From contig JAJVDF010000277.1 in the NCBI GenBank assembly GCA_022410635.1, positions 345,042 through 409,041 on the forward strand: a stretch of 64,000 bases of DNA, in the 5' to 3' direction. The translations under genes and the position numbers were made by a program. Source of the stretch: Tretioscincus oriximinensis (taxonomy: Eukaryota; Chordata; Lepidosauria; Squamata; Gymnophthalmidae). Positions 56,901 to 63,973 of this stretch are shown one piece after another (positions within the stretch are counted from its first letter, which is position 1; every line of letters begins with the position of its first letter). The notes beneath the pieces were generated by a model. It was not told the origin of the DNA. It did not search any database and saw nothing but the letters and a program-made list of their open reading frames with translations.

Positions 56901-59900
56901 GGTACACAAAAGATGTCTTAAAAAGACTTGCCACAGTTTTCTCTACACTCACTGAGCACAGCCTGTTCCAGAGGGGCAGTAAGTAATACACCTGTAAAGG
57001 TATTTGCTGCCCCTATCAAACAGGCTGTGCCCAATGAATTTGGAAACTAGTGAAGCAACAAGCCTTCTCAAGACACCTTTTGTGCAGTAAACAGAGCCTA
57101 CTTTTGTTTTGAATGTAGAAGAGCTCGTGATAAGAATGCACATGGATTTTTCTACTGGAGATAGCTTGTAATTAAGTGTACAAATCACAGCTAACATTGC
57201 CAACTAATGGTGCAGTCAAGGATCCATGGGTTCAGCTTCTCTTCCAGGCACCATCCACAAACAGAAAACAAAACATTAATCTCAAAAGCAGTTTAGCAAC
57301 AGCTACAAATAAATCGAGTGATCCTAACTATGGTGCAAAAAAAAATACGGTCAAACACCCCCATGGAGGAAATAAGCAACAAGAAAATCAAAAATATGAA
57401 AGGTTTGAGAGGCCAATTTATAAATTACTAAGACAATATCAATATAATACCAAATGGCAACACTAGGACCAGGGGGCCTTCCTTGAAGCTGATGGGCAGA
57501 AGAGTGAAGACAGACAAGGGAAAGTATTTTTTTCACCCAGAGGGTCATTGGCCTTTGGAATTGACTTCCAGAAGAGTTGGTGATAGCTAGCAGCCTGGAT
57601 AGCTTTAAGTAAGAATTAGACAAGTTCATGGAAGCCAAGGGTATAAACAGCTACTAGGATGGATGCATTGATCCTCCCTCAAGGATGATGCAAGAGGCAG
57701 GATTCCTGAAATAGCATTCCTGAATAGTCAAGAATAGGTGAAGATTTTGCCTTCTTCAGTTCAAAACTGCCCAGGTGCAATTGGTGGGCCACTATGTGAG
57801 ACAGAATGCTGGACTAGATGGGTTTTGGCCTGATTCAGCAGGGCTCCTCTGATGTTCTTATGTAGGTACCAATACTATTTGGCAGACCAGTTGATTCTTG
57901 GTTATGTTAATGACAGAGGGAATGCAAACAGAGTTAACAAATAGGTGCATGAAAAATTGGACCAAATGAATTATGTGTGGCTAATCTAATCACCCCGAAT
58001 TGTTAAAAGTATATACAATGATCCTCAAACTATGACTGATATTAGCATTGTGTAATTATGTATCAATCTTCTGTTGAGGGTGGTAACGGGGGGAATGGGT
58101 TGATGTGGGAATTATACAAGTATGTCTGATCAAGAAGAGACTGTGTGTGAGAATGTATATAATTTAATTACTGGAATATATCTAGGTTGACTATTTTGAT
58201 TTTGTCATTGGAATTGTGTATGACTGTTTTTTTTTAAAAAAAAATCTTTTAAATGCAATTAATTATATATTTTAAATAAAAATTAACGCTAGTGGATTTT
58301 AAAGCTTCTTCTTTCTTCATTTCCCATTGCAATATACATTTACACAGACCTGGGCTACCTCCAGATAGGAAGGGGCAATCTGAGAGACAAACAAGATCCT
58401 ATGATCTTATCTTACCTTGTTTCATCTGCGATATAAGATCAATCGCTAAGGATTTCTGGTTACATGCTTAGTACCTACCATTTTAATCTGGATGGATCAA
58501 TACTCACCATTACGTAACCATGTTGGGATCTTGTCATTGTGATGCTAAATCCATAGACTTCAGTGGTCACTCTCCCCACATAAGATACACGCTTGCTTCC
58601 TCTGTTCTCGTTCTTGGCATAGATATGGAATGATGGGAGTTCAGAGTTGTCTTCACATGTCTTGGAAATTGTATATGAGCAGGTCCCTTGGAAGTCAAAC
58701 TTGCGCCCATCAAACGTGTTGTAATGTGGGTCACCCCAAGCCCAGCATACAGATTCAGAGACTGGAACACATTGTGGCTGCCCACTAATCATCTTGCACA
58801 CCATGCCTTTTAGGCACAGAACATTGGCACAACTGAGAGATGGTAGACCTGAAAACAAGTTTAAAAGAAGTATGTTCCATCATGTGTCCAAACAAAAGAT
58901 TACATTGCTAATTACCTGAAATGACTAAGGCTGCATGCACACAGCATATTTCTACCTCAATCGGAGCGACATGAGGAAGACTCCAACACATGGATTAAGC
59001 ATTTTTGAGCAGTCACCCTGCAACAAATGCCATTTATTCCAGAATAAACTATTGCTGGGATATTCAGATGTCGTTCCGGAGAGCCCCTGTCCTCTCATGT
59101 CTGTGACGGCGTGCATGTGTGTGCACAAATTTGATGTGCAAGGATAAAACAACCAAGAACGCAGCAGTTGTTTCCATAGGCTGCTGTGAGTAAAAAATAA
59201 AACCTCAATCTGCACTGCGACAAGATCGAGGAGCAACGTGAGGCATTGGCCACAGAATATAGAAGTTTCATTGTGTGCATGTAGCCTAACTCTTAAGGAA
59301 AGAGGCACTGCAACTACAGACTGGAAATATTTGTACCCAGATTTTTGAGATGAAGTTAGAGATTTCAAATGAAAAGACCTTTCATTTGAACTATACACCG
59401 GGCAGTTAAAATGTTTTGTATCCTTCTTTTTAATCTCTGCAAAAAAAATCATATGTAGAATTAATTTGACCATACAGAAGCGTTCCAAAAAACACAAACA
59501 TACTTTTCATTTATACTTTCACTTGGCTAGAGTAGAATTACTACCCCACTCACATTAAGGAATTTTTTTCCATTTCTCTCAATATTATTCTTTCAAGACC
59601 TTCATCTTTCAATAGGTGAGGCCAAGTGTTCACAGTAACTTTCATGACTTTTAATTTGCTTCCCAAGCATTTCAAAGGGATGGAATGACATAATCCTTTT
59701 TAGACCCTTCTAACTTTATGATTCTGTAATCTATGGCTGAGTTGGGATTTTTACCTTAGTTTACTAGATTCTAATCAAACATTTTTGGTGGCATTTTATG
59801 CAAATGTAAAAAGAAATATCTTTTTAGCTTCTGCCATGAGTCACAGACAAGATATGCCTAACTGCAGTTACTCAAAGCCTAAGCTACAATTAAAGGCTCA

Positions 59901-62301
59901 GAATTATCAGATGTTTTACCTGACAAGTCTAGTAATTCTTCTAGGCTTTCCTATAAGCAAAGCTTGATCTTGGGCAGGGACTACAAGGGCTAAAGCCCTG
60001 GGCAGCAGGTTGGTGGCTGTTTATTGGGGTGGCAAATTGGCAGCCATTTAAATATAAATTTCTCCCAGTTGCATCTACTGGGCATGTCCCAGAAGCAGCA
60101 GTCATGCACTGCACATGACCCAGACACCACCACAGGCCACCGTCACCATGCACCATTGTATTGTTGCTCTACTGTCTGTGTGCTGCTTTGCCTGTCTGCA
60201 CCGGGCTGCTACTACAGCCCCTGCATAGGCAGCTGAGAGTGGGAGACAGAGAGCATAGGGCAAATGACGTCACTTCCAGAATCTGCTTCCGGAAATGGCA
60301 CCCGGAGTGACATCACTTCCTGTCCCACCCCAGAAATGACATCACTTCCTGTCTCGCTTGGAAATGTTTGGGGGCATAAACATTTTTGCAGCACAGGGGT
60401 GCCATATACCCCAAATCCAGCCCTGCCTATAAGGCCCTAAATAACGTGGGCCCCAAATATCTCAAGGAAGGCCTTTTCCCATATCAACCTGCCTGTGCTT
60501 TAAGATCAGCAGAGGAAGCTCTCCTGACTGTACCTTCTGAGTGTCAAAGAGTGTGGGAACTCAGGATAGGGCATGCAGTCCCCAGACTGTGGAACAGTCT
60601 CCCACACAAGGTGGGTCAATCACCATCTCTGTATGCATTCAGAAAACACTTGATCTTTTTAAGATGGCCTTAGTCTAAAAAAAACCCTATTCTCCCTTGC
60701 CTACTTTCAGACATTGTTTTGTTGTTTTAATATGATAATTTGGTTTTCATTGTTAACCACCCTGAGACCTTTGGGTATAGGACAGTATAGAAATGTAAAT
60801 AAATAAGAAAGTGAGTGACAACTTTTTCATTTTGTCTTAATAAGTGAGTTGGTGATACATTATTTTATTTTTTTATCATTTCCAGGTACTCTTATGTACA
60901 ATTGTCATACTATATTGGTATGCATACATATATAAAATCTACATTATTTTTTCAATTAGAATGATTTTCCCCCTGTAAATTATTTTGAATGAACTAAAGA
61001 AGCAGTTAAAACACTGCAAAAATAAGAACGAATCATATTTTATAAACTAAAAATTGGAACTTTCTACTTACCTTCAGAACACGCCGCTCCATAACTATTC
61101 ATATTTGCAATACCCACACTGGAGATGGAAAAGGGAGACTGAGAATTCTCCACTTTGTACAATCTGAGTGATTGTGTAAGTTGATACAGTCCCCAAGAGT
61201 ATGAGGTTCCAAGGATTTGACTCCATTTCACATTATTCAATGGTCTTCGGTTCACTGTCAGACCGCCAATATCTGAGGTCTTTACTACTAAAAGAACATA
61301 GTTCTCAAAATTGGCCTGTGAAACCACACTGTACGAGAGAGCATATTTTTCTGTATCTGGAATTGTCATCAAGAAAGTATCGTAGGAAAAAGATCGTGCA
61401 GCAGCACCTGTGCTATAAAAATATACTTGTATTGGTTGACTGGCAGAGATGTAGACCGAGCTTCTTGCCACGACAAGGATCTGTTGGACTCTTCCACCTT
61501 CTAAGTTCATCTTTTGCTTGGTTGCACCTACCTGGTACTCCACAACAGTAGGTTGGGATGCTGAGACATACAGAATGTCACTTCTGGTCTGCCAAGGCAT
61601 GGGAGCAACCATATATGTCTTTCCCCAACTAGAGACAGGCAAAAGCTGCTCAAACACATGGTTACATTTAGTATACTTCCATGAACATGTGTGACCTGAC
61701 AGTACTGCAGCAGGTTTCTTGGAGATTATCCTAGTGCCAGAGAGATCACCTGTTGCTTGGAGCTGGATTCCACTCATAGCTTGCAAGGTCACTGTAAGTT
61801 TACTTTTAGCAGGATATACTTTTCTATCGAAGGTTACTGGGGCCTGCAGGTAGATATCTATTTCATTAGGTCCTTCCTTGGTTATGACAGAAAATTCTTG
61901 TAAATAGCCTGATGGACCTGTGTTAGGTGCCACAATATAATATTCATATCCTAAACTGCTTACTGGATAGAGCAAAGCAATGTCAGTAGACAAAGGCTTG
62001 GAGCTCAAGGAAACAACAGATATTTCTTTGTCTGCTTCTAAGTAAATAATGTTAGAGAACAATTTGCTGCCATAAATTTCCACTGTTGGGGGGAGGCGGA
62101 CAAACAAGGTGTTATCCTTGTTGACAGTGATAGTCTTGAACACATTTGGATTCTGCTGACATCGGTCACAGGACATCTTAATGGTTACAGTAGTGGCATC
62201 ATAATAGCCAGTGATTTGCAGTTCGAATATGCCAGATTTCTCATAATTCTGCATAAAAGAGGTAATGAACTCCGTCCCACGATTTCCAGCCAGGCAAGTA
62301 A
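32616..62301 (-). CDS. FCGBP: Gene 2: IgGFc-binding protein (FCGBP)-like, 16 exons
   Basis: Exons in transcript order: 62301-61072, 58848-58508, 55747-55174, 54488-53884, 52640-52076, 51556-50970, 50525-49952, 48659-48460, 47851-47710, 47437-46854, 42944-42419, 40702-40140, 38809-38251, 36899-36709, 34967-34587, 32903-32620 (or to the stop at 32616). They join in frame over about 2,635 codons. Domains: IgGFc-binding domain, one four-cysteine repeat, VWD1-C8, TIL-VWD2-C8, TIL-VWD3-C8, TIL-TILa, TIL-VWD4-C8, TIL-VWD5-C8, TIL-TILa and a truncated VWD6. The IgGFc-binding N-terminus followed by one small repeat and VWD1 is diagnostic of FCGBP. Mammalian FCGBP is a goblet-cell mucus protein that self-cleaves at GDPH sites; here only VWD1 and VWD2 keep GDPH. 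The signal-peptide exon is not found and should lie above 62302. Several FCGBP-like paralogs may exist, so orthology to mammalian FCGBP is not proven. Confidence 0.9.
32904..34586 (-). other. Gene 2 intron 15 with a complete family B insertion
   Basis: GTAAGT donor after 34587, CTTAG acceptor at 32904. Contains the 572-bp foldback retroposon at 33593-34164. The rest shows nothing recognised. Confidence 0.7.
33593..34164 (-). mobile_element. Foldback retroposon family B, 572 bp, with 12-bp TSD
   Basis: Two 177-nt arms (33593-33769 and 33952-34128) are near-perfect inverted repeats around a 182-nt spacer; a 36-nt tail (34129-34164, 'gactaacacggctatttctc') follows. TGAAATAATTGG flanks both ends (33581-33592 and 34165-34176), a 12-bp target duplication. 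No coding frame. Sense is inferred as minus because the TCCAGCAAAGG terminus is shared exactly with the 11.4 kb copy. Confidence 0.8.
34587..34967 (-). CDS. FCGBP: Gene 2 exon 15: TILa and degenerate N-half of VWD6
   Basis: Acceptor TTCCAG; starts Q-G-E-T-I-I-F-P-D-C; donor GTAAGT. 381 nt, phase 0 to 0, identical in length to the gene 1 exon at 21843-22223. TILa cysteines (CTKRCTCQ) precede a VWD start reading CSLMPGTQITSFDG, without GDPH. Confidence 0.9.
35074..35535 (-). mobile_element. CR1 LINE 3' fragment
   Basis: Reversed tail 'aacataagaacataagaaca' and a short minus frame (KVRIDKGKYFFTQRVIGL) matching the other CR1 copies. Confidence 0.85.
35846..36166 (+). mobile_element. tRNA-derived SINE, copy 5
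   Basis: Head 'ggctcaaatggctcagtcac', B-box-like GGTTTCAAGGCC, 'gtaagccgctttgagtccc' body and a (TTC)n tail. Confidence 0.78.
36441..36653 (+). mobile_element. Family B foldback retroposon, short copy
   Basis: Starts 'ttccagagaaatagctgtgt', the reverse of the tail seen at 34.16 kb, and its two halves are inverted repeats ('agcacttggagacc' against 'gttagtctccaaatgctgg'). Flanked by GGAATTTCT (36432-36440) and GGAATATCT (36654-36662), a likely decayed target duplication. Confidence 0.6.
36709..36899 (-). CDS. FCGBP: Gene 2 exon 14: TIL domain
   Basis: Acceptor CTTTAG, two bases complete a codon, then L-N-C-L-P-G-T-H-Y-E-P-C. 191 nt, phase 1 to 0, donor AAG|GTAAAC. Full TIL cysteine pattern ending ECGCMFNGRLIK. 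Corresponds to gene 1 exon 20603-20802 but three codons shorter. Confidence 0.9.
36900..38250 (-). other. Gene 2 intron 13
   Basis: GTGAGT donor to CTTTAG acceptor, 1.35 kb. It holds a (CA)n tract at about 37529-37547. Nothing else recognised. Confidence 0.65.
38251..38809 (-). CDS. FCGBP: Gene 2 exon 13: C-half of VWD5 plus C8
   Basis: Acceptor TGCACAG; starts I-N-G-E-Q-L-L-L-P; donor GTGAGT; 559 nt, phase 0 to 1. The CGLCG motif is SGLCGNFNKDKNDE: the first cysteine is replaced by serine and the second calcium-loop Asp by Glu. The C8 domain (CGMI, GPFSGCHS, CLINMC) is intact. Confidence 0.92.
38810..40139 (-). other. Gene 2 intron 12
   Basis: GTGAGT donor to GCACAG acceptor, 1.3 kb. No feature recognised. 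Confidence 0.6.
40140..40702 (-). CDS. FCGBP: Gene 2 exon 12: TIL, TILa and N-half of VWD5
   Basis: Acceptor CAACCAG; P-Y-V-C-P-M-N-S-H-Y; donor GTGAGT; 563 nt, phase 1 to 0. TIL and TILa cysteines are complete. VWD5 starts CYALDIQNYITFDG, so GDPH is absent. The frame beyond 40140 is intron read-through. Confidence 0.92.
40703..42418 (-). other. Gene 2 intron 11
   Basis: GTAAGT donor to ACCAG acceptor, 1.7 kb. Contains the repeat that pairs with 25.3-25.6 kb. 41260-42418 shows only spurious frames. Confidence 0.65.
40868..41190 (+). repeat. Repeat unit with purine-rich block, inverted partner at 25 kb
   Basis: Similar to the reverse complement of 25254-25580 by eye, from 'agagtcctgggttggaaact' to 'atcaagtgaaagg'. 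It has an AAGGAAGG/AAGAAAG purine-rich block at about 41045-41160. Confidence 0.6.
42419..42944 (-). CDS. FCGBP: Gene 2 exon 11: C-half of VWD4 plus C8
   Basis: Acceptor ATCCAG; starts V-N-E-K-Q-V-D-I-P; donor GTAAGT; 526 nt, phase 0 to 1. CGLCGNADGNPNND is intact at its cysteines. The exon is 48 nt shorter than the usual 574; the link between the calcium loop and the GESWRVQ block is shortened. The C8 domain (CGLL, GPFASCHE) is complete. Confidence 0.92.
44187..44863 (+). mobile_element. CR1 LINE 3' fragment
   Basis: A 158-residue plus frame of the reverse transcriptase C-terminus (SVVRPHLEYSVQFWSPHLKR, GDLIEVYKIMHGMDRVNREK), followed by the 3' UTR ending 'ggctcttcttatgttcttat'. 5'-truncated. 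Confidence 0.87.
45061..45240 (-). mobile_element. SINE fragment with purine tail
   Basis: A GAA/GAGGAA tract, then 'ttttatagggttaatttttg' and 'gcccaaaggcttacatgtta' match the body of the minus-oriented SINE; the tRNA head is absent. Confidence 0.55.
46081..46385 (+). mobile_element. tRNA-derived SINE, copy 6
   Basis: Head 'gggacggatagatcagtcgc', B-box-like GGTTTGGAAGCC, 'gtaagccgctttgagtccc' body and a short TTC tail. Confidence 0.8.
46465..46603 (+). mobile_element. CR1 3' terminus with ATTCTATG repeats
   Basis: Ends in repeated TCTATGAT units after 'gagcagggggttggacccga', the plus-strand form of the CR1 family at 17.9 kb. Confidence 0.85.
46854..47437 (-). CDS. FCGBP: Gene 2 exon 10: TIL, TILa and N-half of VWD4
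   Basis: Acceptor CTTATAG, A-K-D-C-P-E-N-S-H-Y; donor CAG|GTCAGT; 584 nt, phase 1 to 0. TIL and TILa complete. VWD4 starts CTSSGDYLYTTFDG: the GD of the cleavage motif remains but PH is replaced by YL, so Asp-Pro cleavage is impossible. It follows a TIL-TILa pair rather than a C8, which is unusual. Confidence 0.92.
47710..47851 (-). CDS. FCGBP: Gene 2 exon 9: TILa-only exon
   Basis: Acceptor ATCCAG; starts P-N-V-P-I-L-Q-N-D-C; donor AAAG|GTAATG; 142 nt, phase 0 to 1. Encodes CMEKCVC and the C-x4-C-x5-C-x8-C tail (HTCSEGETCEIRKGIMDC) of a TILa domain, with no VWD attached. The next intron is only 272 nt and the preceding one 608 nt, so no VWD-C8 can be hidden nearby. Confidence 0.87.
47852..48459 (-). 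other. Gene 2 intron 8
   Basis: GTATGT donor to ATCCAG acceptor, 608 nt, with a short (TG)n at about 48312-48326. No exon-like frame. Confidence 0.65.
48460..48659 (-). CDS. FCGBP: Gene 2 exon 8: TIL domain
   Basis: Acceptor CTGCAG; P-M-T-C-P-G-N-S-H-Y; donor CCG|GTATGT; 200 nt, phase 1 to 0. Full TIL cysteine pattern ending CGCFEHGQYFP. Same length and phase as gene 1 exon g, whose donor is GC. Confidence 0.9.
48660..49951 (-). other. Gene 2 intron 7
   Basis: GTGAGT donor to CTGCAG acceptor, 1.3 kb. No repeat or exon recognised. Confidence 0.6.
49952..50525 (-). CDS. FCGBP: Gene 2 exon 7: C-half of VWD3 plus C8
   Basis: Acceptor CTTTCAG; starts I-N-E-K-L-Y-R-F-P; donor GTGAGT; 574 nt, phase 0 to 1. 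The CGLCG motif reads RGLCGNYNGDRNDD: the first cysteine is replaced by arginine. The C8 domain (CGIL, GPFRECYP) is intact. Confidence 0.93.
50526..50969 (-). other. Gene 2 intron 6 with a CR1 scrap
   Basis: GTGAGA donor to TTTCAG acceptor, 444 nt. An 80-bp CR1 remnant lies at 50739-50818; the rest is unassigned. Confidence 0.65.
50739..50818 (-). mobile_element. CR1 LINE scrap
   Basis: 'atcagatcacccctcaaatg' and 'gaggctgaagaggcccagac' match the reverse transcriptase C-terminal coding region of the other CR1 copies in minus orientation. Confidence 0.7.
50970..51556 (-). CDS. FCGBP: Gene 2 exon 6: TIL, TILa and N-half of VWD3
   Basis: Acceptor TTTGCAG; P-P-C-P-P-N-S-H-Y; donor GTGAGA; 587 nt, phase 1 to 0. 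TIL and TILa complete. VWD3 starts CSLTGGLHISFDG: the motif is GGLH instead of GDPH and one residue is missing before FDG. Contains NEAWGNGK, like the third D domain of mammalian FCGBP. Confidence 0.93.
51557..52075 (-). other. Gene 2 intron 5
   Basis: GTGAGT donor to TTGCAG acceptor, 519 nt. No repeat recognised. Confidence 0.65.
52076..52640 (-). CDS. FCGBP: Gene 2 exon 5: C-half of VWD2 plus C8
   Basis: Acceptor TTGTAG; starts V-G-G-L-I-S-Y-L-P; donor GTGAGT; 565 nt, phase 0 to 1. The CGLCG motif is QGLCGNFNGNPKDD: the first cysteine is replaced by glutamine. The C8 domain (CGII, GPFRECHG, CIYDFC) is intact. Confidence 0.93.
53158..53455 (-). mobile_element. tRNA-derived SINE, divergent minus copy
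   Basis: GAAGAAG tail at the left, 'ccaaaaggactcagagtggg', and the reversed head 'cttagcaactgagccattca'. Confidence 0.65.
53699..53817 (+). mobile_element. Family B piece
   Basis: Begins 'gatttcagagaaatagccgt' and includes 'tagcacttggagactaacag' and 'atgtctacttcttca'. Close to the splice donor of exon 4 (53884). Confidence 0.55.
53884..54488 (-). CDS. FCGBP: Gene 2 exon 4: TIL, TILa and N-half of VWD2
   Basis: Acceptor GCATAG; P-L-P-C-P-P-N-S-E-Y; donor ATG|GTAAGT; 605 nt, phase 1 to 0. TIL and TILa complete. VWD2 starts CTATGDPHYLTFDN with an intact GDPH, so autocleavage is predicted; NEYRGSTTVSWTR matches the FCGBP D2 pattern. Confidence 0.94.
54489..55173 (-). other. Gene 2 intron 3
   Basis: GTAAGT donor to CATAG acceptor, 685 nt. 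Nothing recognised. Confidence 0.65.
55174..55747 (-). CDS. FCGBP: Gene 2 exon 3: C-half of VWD1 plus C8
   Basis: Acceptor ATATAG; starts V-N-G-V-R-T-H-L-P; donor GTC|GTAAGT; 574 nt, phase 0 to 1. Contains intact CGLCGNYNGNPKDD and a C8 domain (CGLI, GPFASCHS, CVFDMC) ending WRKVAGC. Same length as the gene 1 D1 exon at 4569-5142 and similar at both ends. Confidence 0.94.
55748..58507 (-). other. Gene 2 intron 2, 2.8 kb
   Basis: GTGAGT donor to ATATAG acceptor. A decayed CR1 end lies at 57464-57860. The rest has only spurious frames. Confidence 0.65.
57464..57860 (+). mobile_element. Decayed CR1 LINE 3' end
   Basis: 'ggaccagggggccttccttg', 'aaagtatttttttcacccag' and 'gttttggcctgattcagcag' match the CR1 3' end in plus orientation, with many differences. 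Confidence 0.7.
58508..58848 (-). CDS. FCGBP: Gene 2 exon 2: single four-cysteine repeat and N-half of VWD1
   Basis: Acceptor TTTCAG, G-L-P-S-L-S-C; donor ATG|GTGAGT; 341 nt, phase 1 to 0. One C-x4-C-x5-C-x8-C unit (SCANVLCLKGMVCKMISGQ..) precedes VWD1, which starts CWAWGDPHYNTFDG with an intact GDPH. Same architecture as gene 1 exon a, but with one repeat instead of at least sixteen. Confidence 0.94.
58929..59286. mobile_element. Inverted-terminus element, family A, copy 3
   Basis: Ends GGCTGCATGCACACA and TGTGTGCATGTAGCC are inverted repeats (14 of 15). The interior has 'aaactattgctgggatattc', shared with copies 1 and 2. No coding capacity. Confidence 0.65.
60420..60815 (+). mobile_element. 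LINE-like 3' end, unassigned family
   Basis: 'aaatatctcaaggaaggcct', 'tgtggaacagtctcccacac' and 'accaccctgagacctttggg' ending in AATAAATAA. The same blocks occur split around a SINE at 13.8-14.4 kb. Confidence 0.5.
61072..62301 (-). CDS. FCGBP: Gene 2 exon 1 of those seen: IgGFc-binding N-terminal domain
   Basis: Acceptor TTATTTCAG, then T-C-L-A-G-N-R-G-T-E-F; donor GAAG|GTAAGT; 1,230 nt (410 codons), phase 1 to 1. The whole IgGFc-binding domain is on one exon. Recognisable blocks include VLSGHTCSWKYTKCNHVFEQ, LLPVSSWGKTYMVAP and the FITSFMQNYE start, all at the positions expected in FCGBP. The first in-frame Met is internal; the true start and signal peptide must come from an upstream exon that I did not find. 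Confidence 0.94.
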
Positions 62302-63000
62302 CTGAAATAAGGATCAGAGAAAAGATAAAACATGCCTTAATTAGTATTCTTTGGGTATGTGTGAAAACACATGAAATATGTTGTCTATCTGGATTTTTAG
62401 AAGACTTTTTTCAAAGTGTACTCTCAATCTTTTTCTGAATTAGGAACCTGTTATCCATAAATTATCCATCTGGGTATAATCTGGAGTAGGACCCAGTGCA
62501 AAAAGGTCAAAGTGCCTTATCCAAAGTGCTTGAATAAACTCATCAGTTGTGGAAGAAGTTGCAAGAAACTCCAGGAACTGGGCTAGAAGAAGGTACCAAA
62601 TAACAGCCCAAGTATTATAGGAAATGAAGCAATCTAATCTGGATTCACCAATGCACAGTACTTTTAGGTACGTAAAGGGCCTTAAACATCAAAGCCCTGT
62701 TTAAATTTCTCCACACTGCTGCTAAATCCCTCATCTCTAGATATTCTTTATCCACAGTTTCTATAAGACAATATGGAGTTACTTCATATGGGAGCTAATT
62801 ACAGATCAGTTCACCAAAGTATTTTCATTTGTAATTTGTCAAACACTGAAGAAGTAATTTCCAAACTGAATAAGTGCTACATGAACTCAAATACATGTCA
62901 TTATAGCAATTCAAAGATCACCAATGAACATCCAAGACTGGGGAAGGAGGACCATGGCTAGCAGAAGTTACCTGTAATCTAGATCAAGAGCCAGTGTGCA
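62302..63000 (-). other. Sequence upstream of the IgGFc-binding exon
   Basis: Intron leading to the missing signal-peptide exon of gene 2. No convincing signal-peptide frame or repeat was recognised. Confidence 0.4.
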
Positions 63001-63752
63001 GCAGCAGCAAAAAAGGCAAATTCCATGTTGGGGATAATTAGGAAAGGAATCAAAAACAAGTCAGCAAATGTTGTTTTGCCTCTTTATAAATCTGTGGTGA
63101 GGCCACATTTGGAATACTGTGTTCAATTCTGGTCACCACATCTCAAGAGGGATATTTTGGAACTGGAGAAGGTGCAGAAAAGGGCAACAAAAATGATCAA
63201 GGGTCTGGAGCACCTCCCTTACGAAGCAAGGCTGCAACGTCTGGGCCTATTCAGCCATGAAAGGAGACGTTTGAGGGGTGATCTGATTGAAGTGTACAAA
63301 ATCATGCATGGGATCGACAGAGTGAATAGTGAAATAATGTTTTCTCTATCACACAACACAAGGACCAGAGGGCACTCCTTAAAACTGTTGGGTAGAAAAG
63401 TGAGAACAGACAAAGGAAAGTATTTTTTCACTCAGAGGGTCATCGCCCTGTGGAATTTACTTCCTGTTAGTAGTAGCTAACAGCTTGGATAGTTTCAAGA
63501 CAGGACTGGACAGGTTTATGGACATCAAGGGGATAAATGGACACTAGGATGGATGTTGCCTCCGGGATGGAGCAACAGGCAGGACTCTTGAAATACCATT
63601 TGCAGGGAGTCACGAACAGGAGCAGCATATTTTGCTTTCCTCTGTTCGGACTGCCCAGGTGCATCTGGTGGGCCTCTGTGTGACACAGAATGCTGGACTC
63701 GATGGGCTGTGGCCTGATCCAATATGGCTCTTCTTATGTTCTTATGTTCTTA
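63001..63752 (+). mobile_element. CR1 LINE 3' fragment, well preserved
   Basis: Plus frame of about 150 residues (GIIRKGIKNKSANVVLPLYK, PHLEYCVQFWSPHLKRDI, GDLIEVYKIMHGIDRVNSE), then the 3' UTR ending in repeated 'ttcttatgttcttatgttct'. 5'-truncated. Confidence 0.9.
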
Positions 63753-63973
63753 AGAGCCTTATGTTCCAGATTGTTCTTGGTCTGGTGCAAAACACTGTGT
63801 ACTAGCAGTGTGTGAAACCTCTCTAGACCTCACTGACAAAAGAAGCCTTAAAGATGATAACACAGCCACTTATTTCATACTACCAGTAAATGCATAAAGA
63901 CCCACACGGTTGTGCAGATTGGAAAAGAAGAAGGGCTGTTCTCATTGAAAACGTTGCAGCATATCAAAATGTA

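Larger units (their letters stand above)
58849..61071 (-). other. Gene 2 intron 1 (of those seen), 2.2 kb
   Basis: GTAAGT donor to TTTCAG acceptor. Contains a family A element, a GC-rich repeat block with CRE/ETS-like sites, and a LINE-like 3' end at about 60.4-60.8 kb. Confidence 0.7.
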
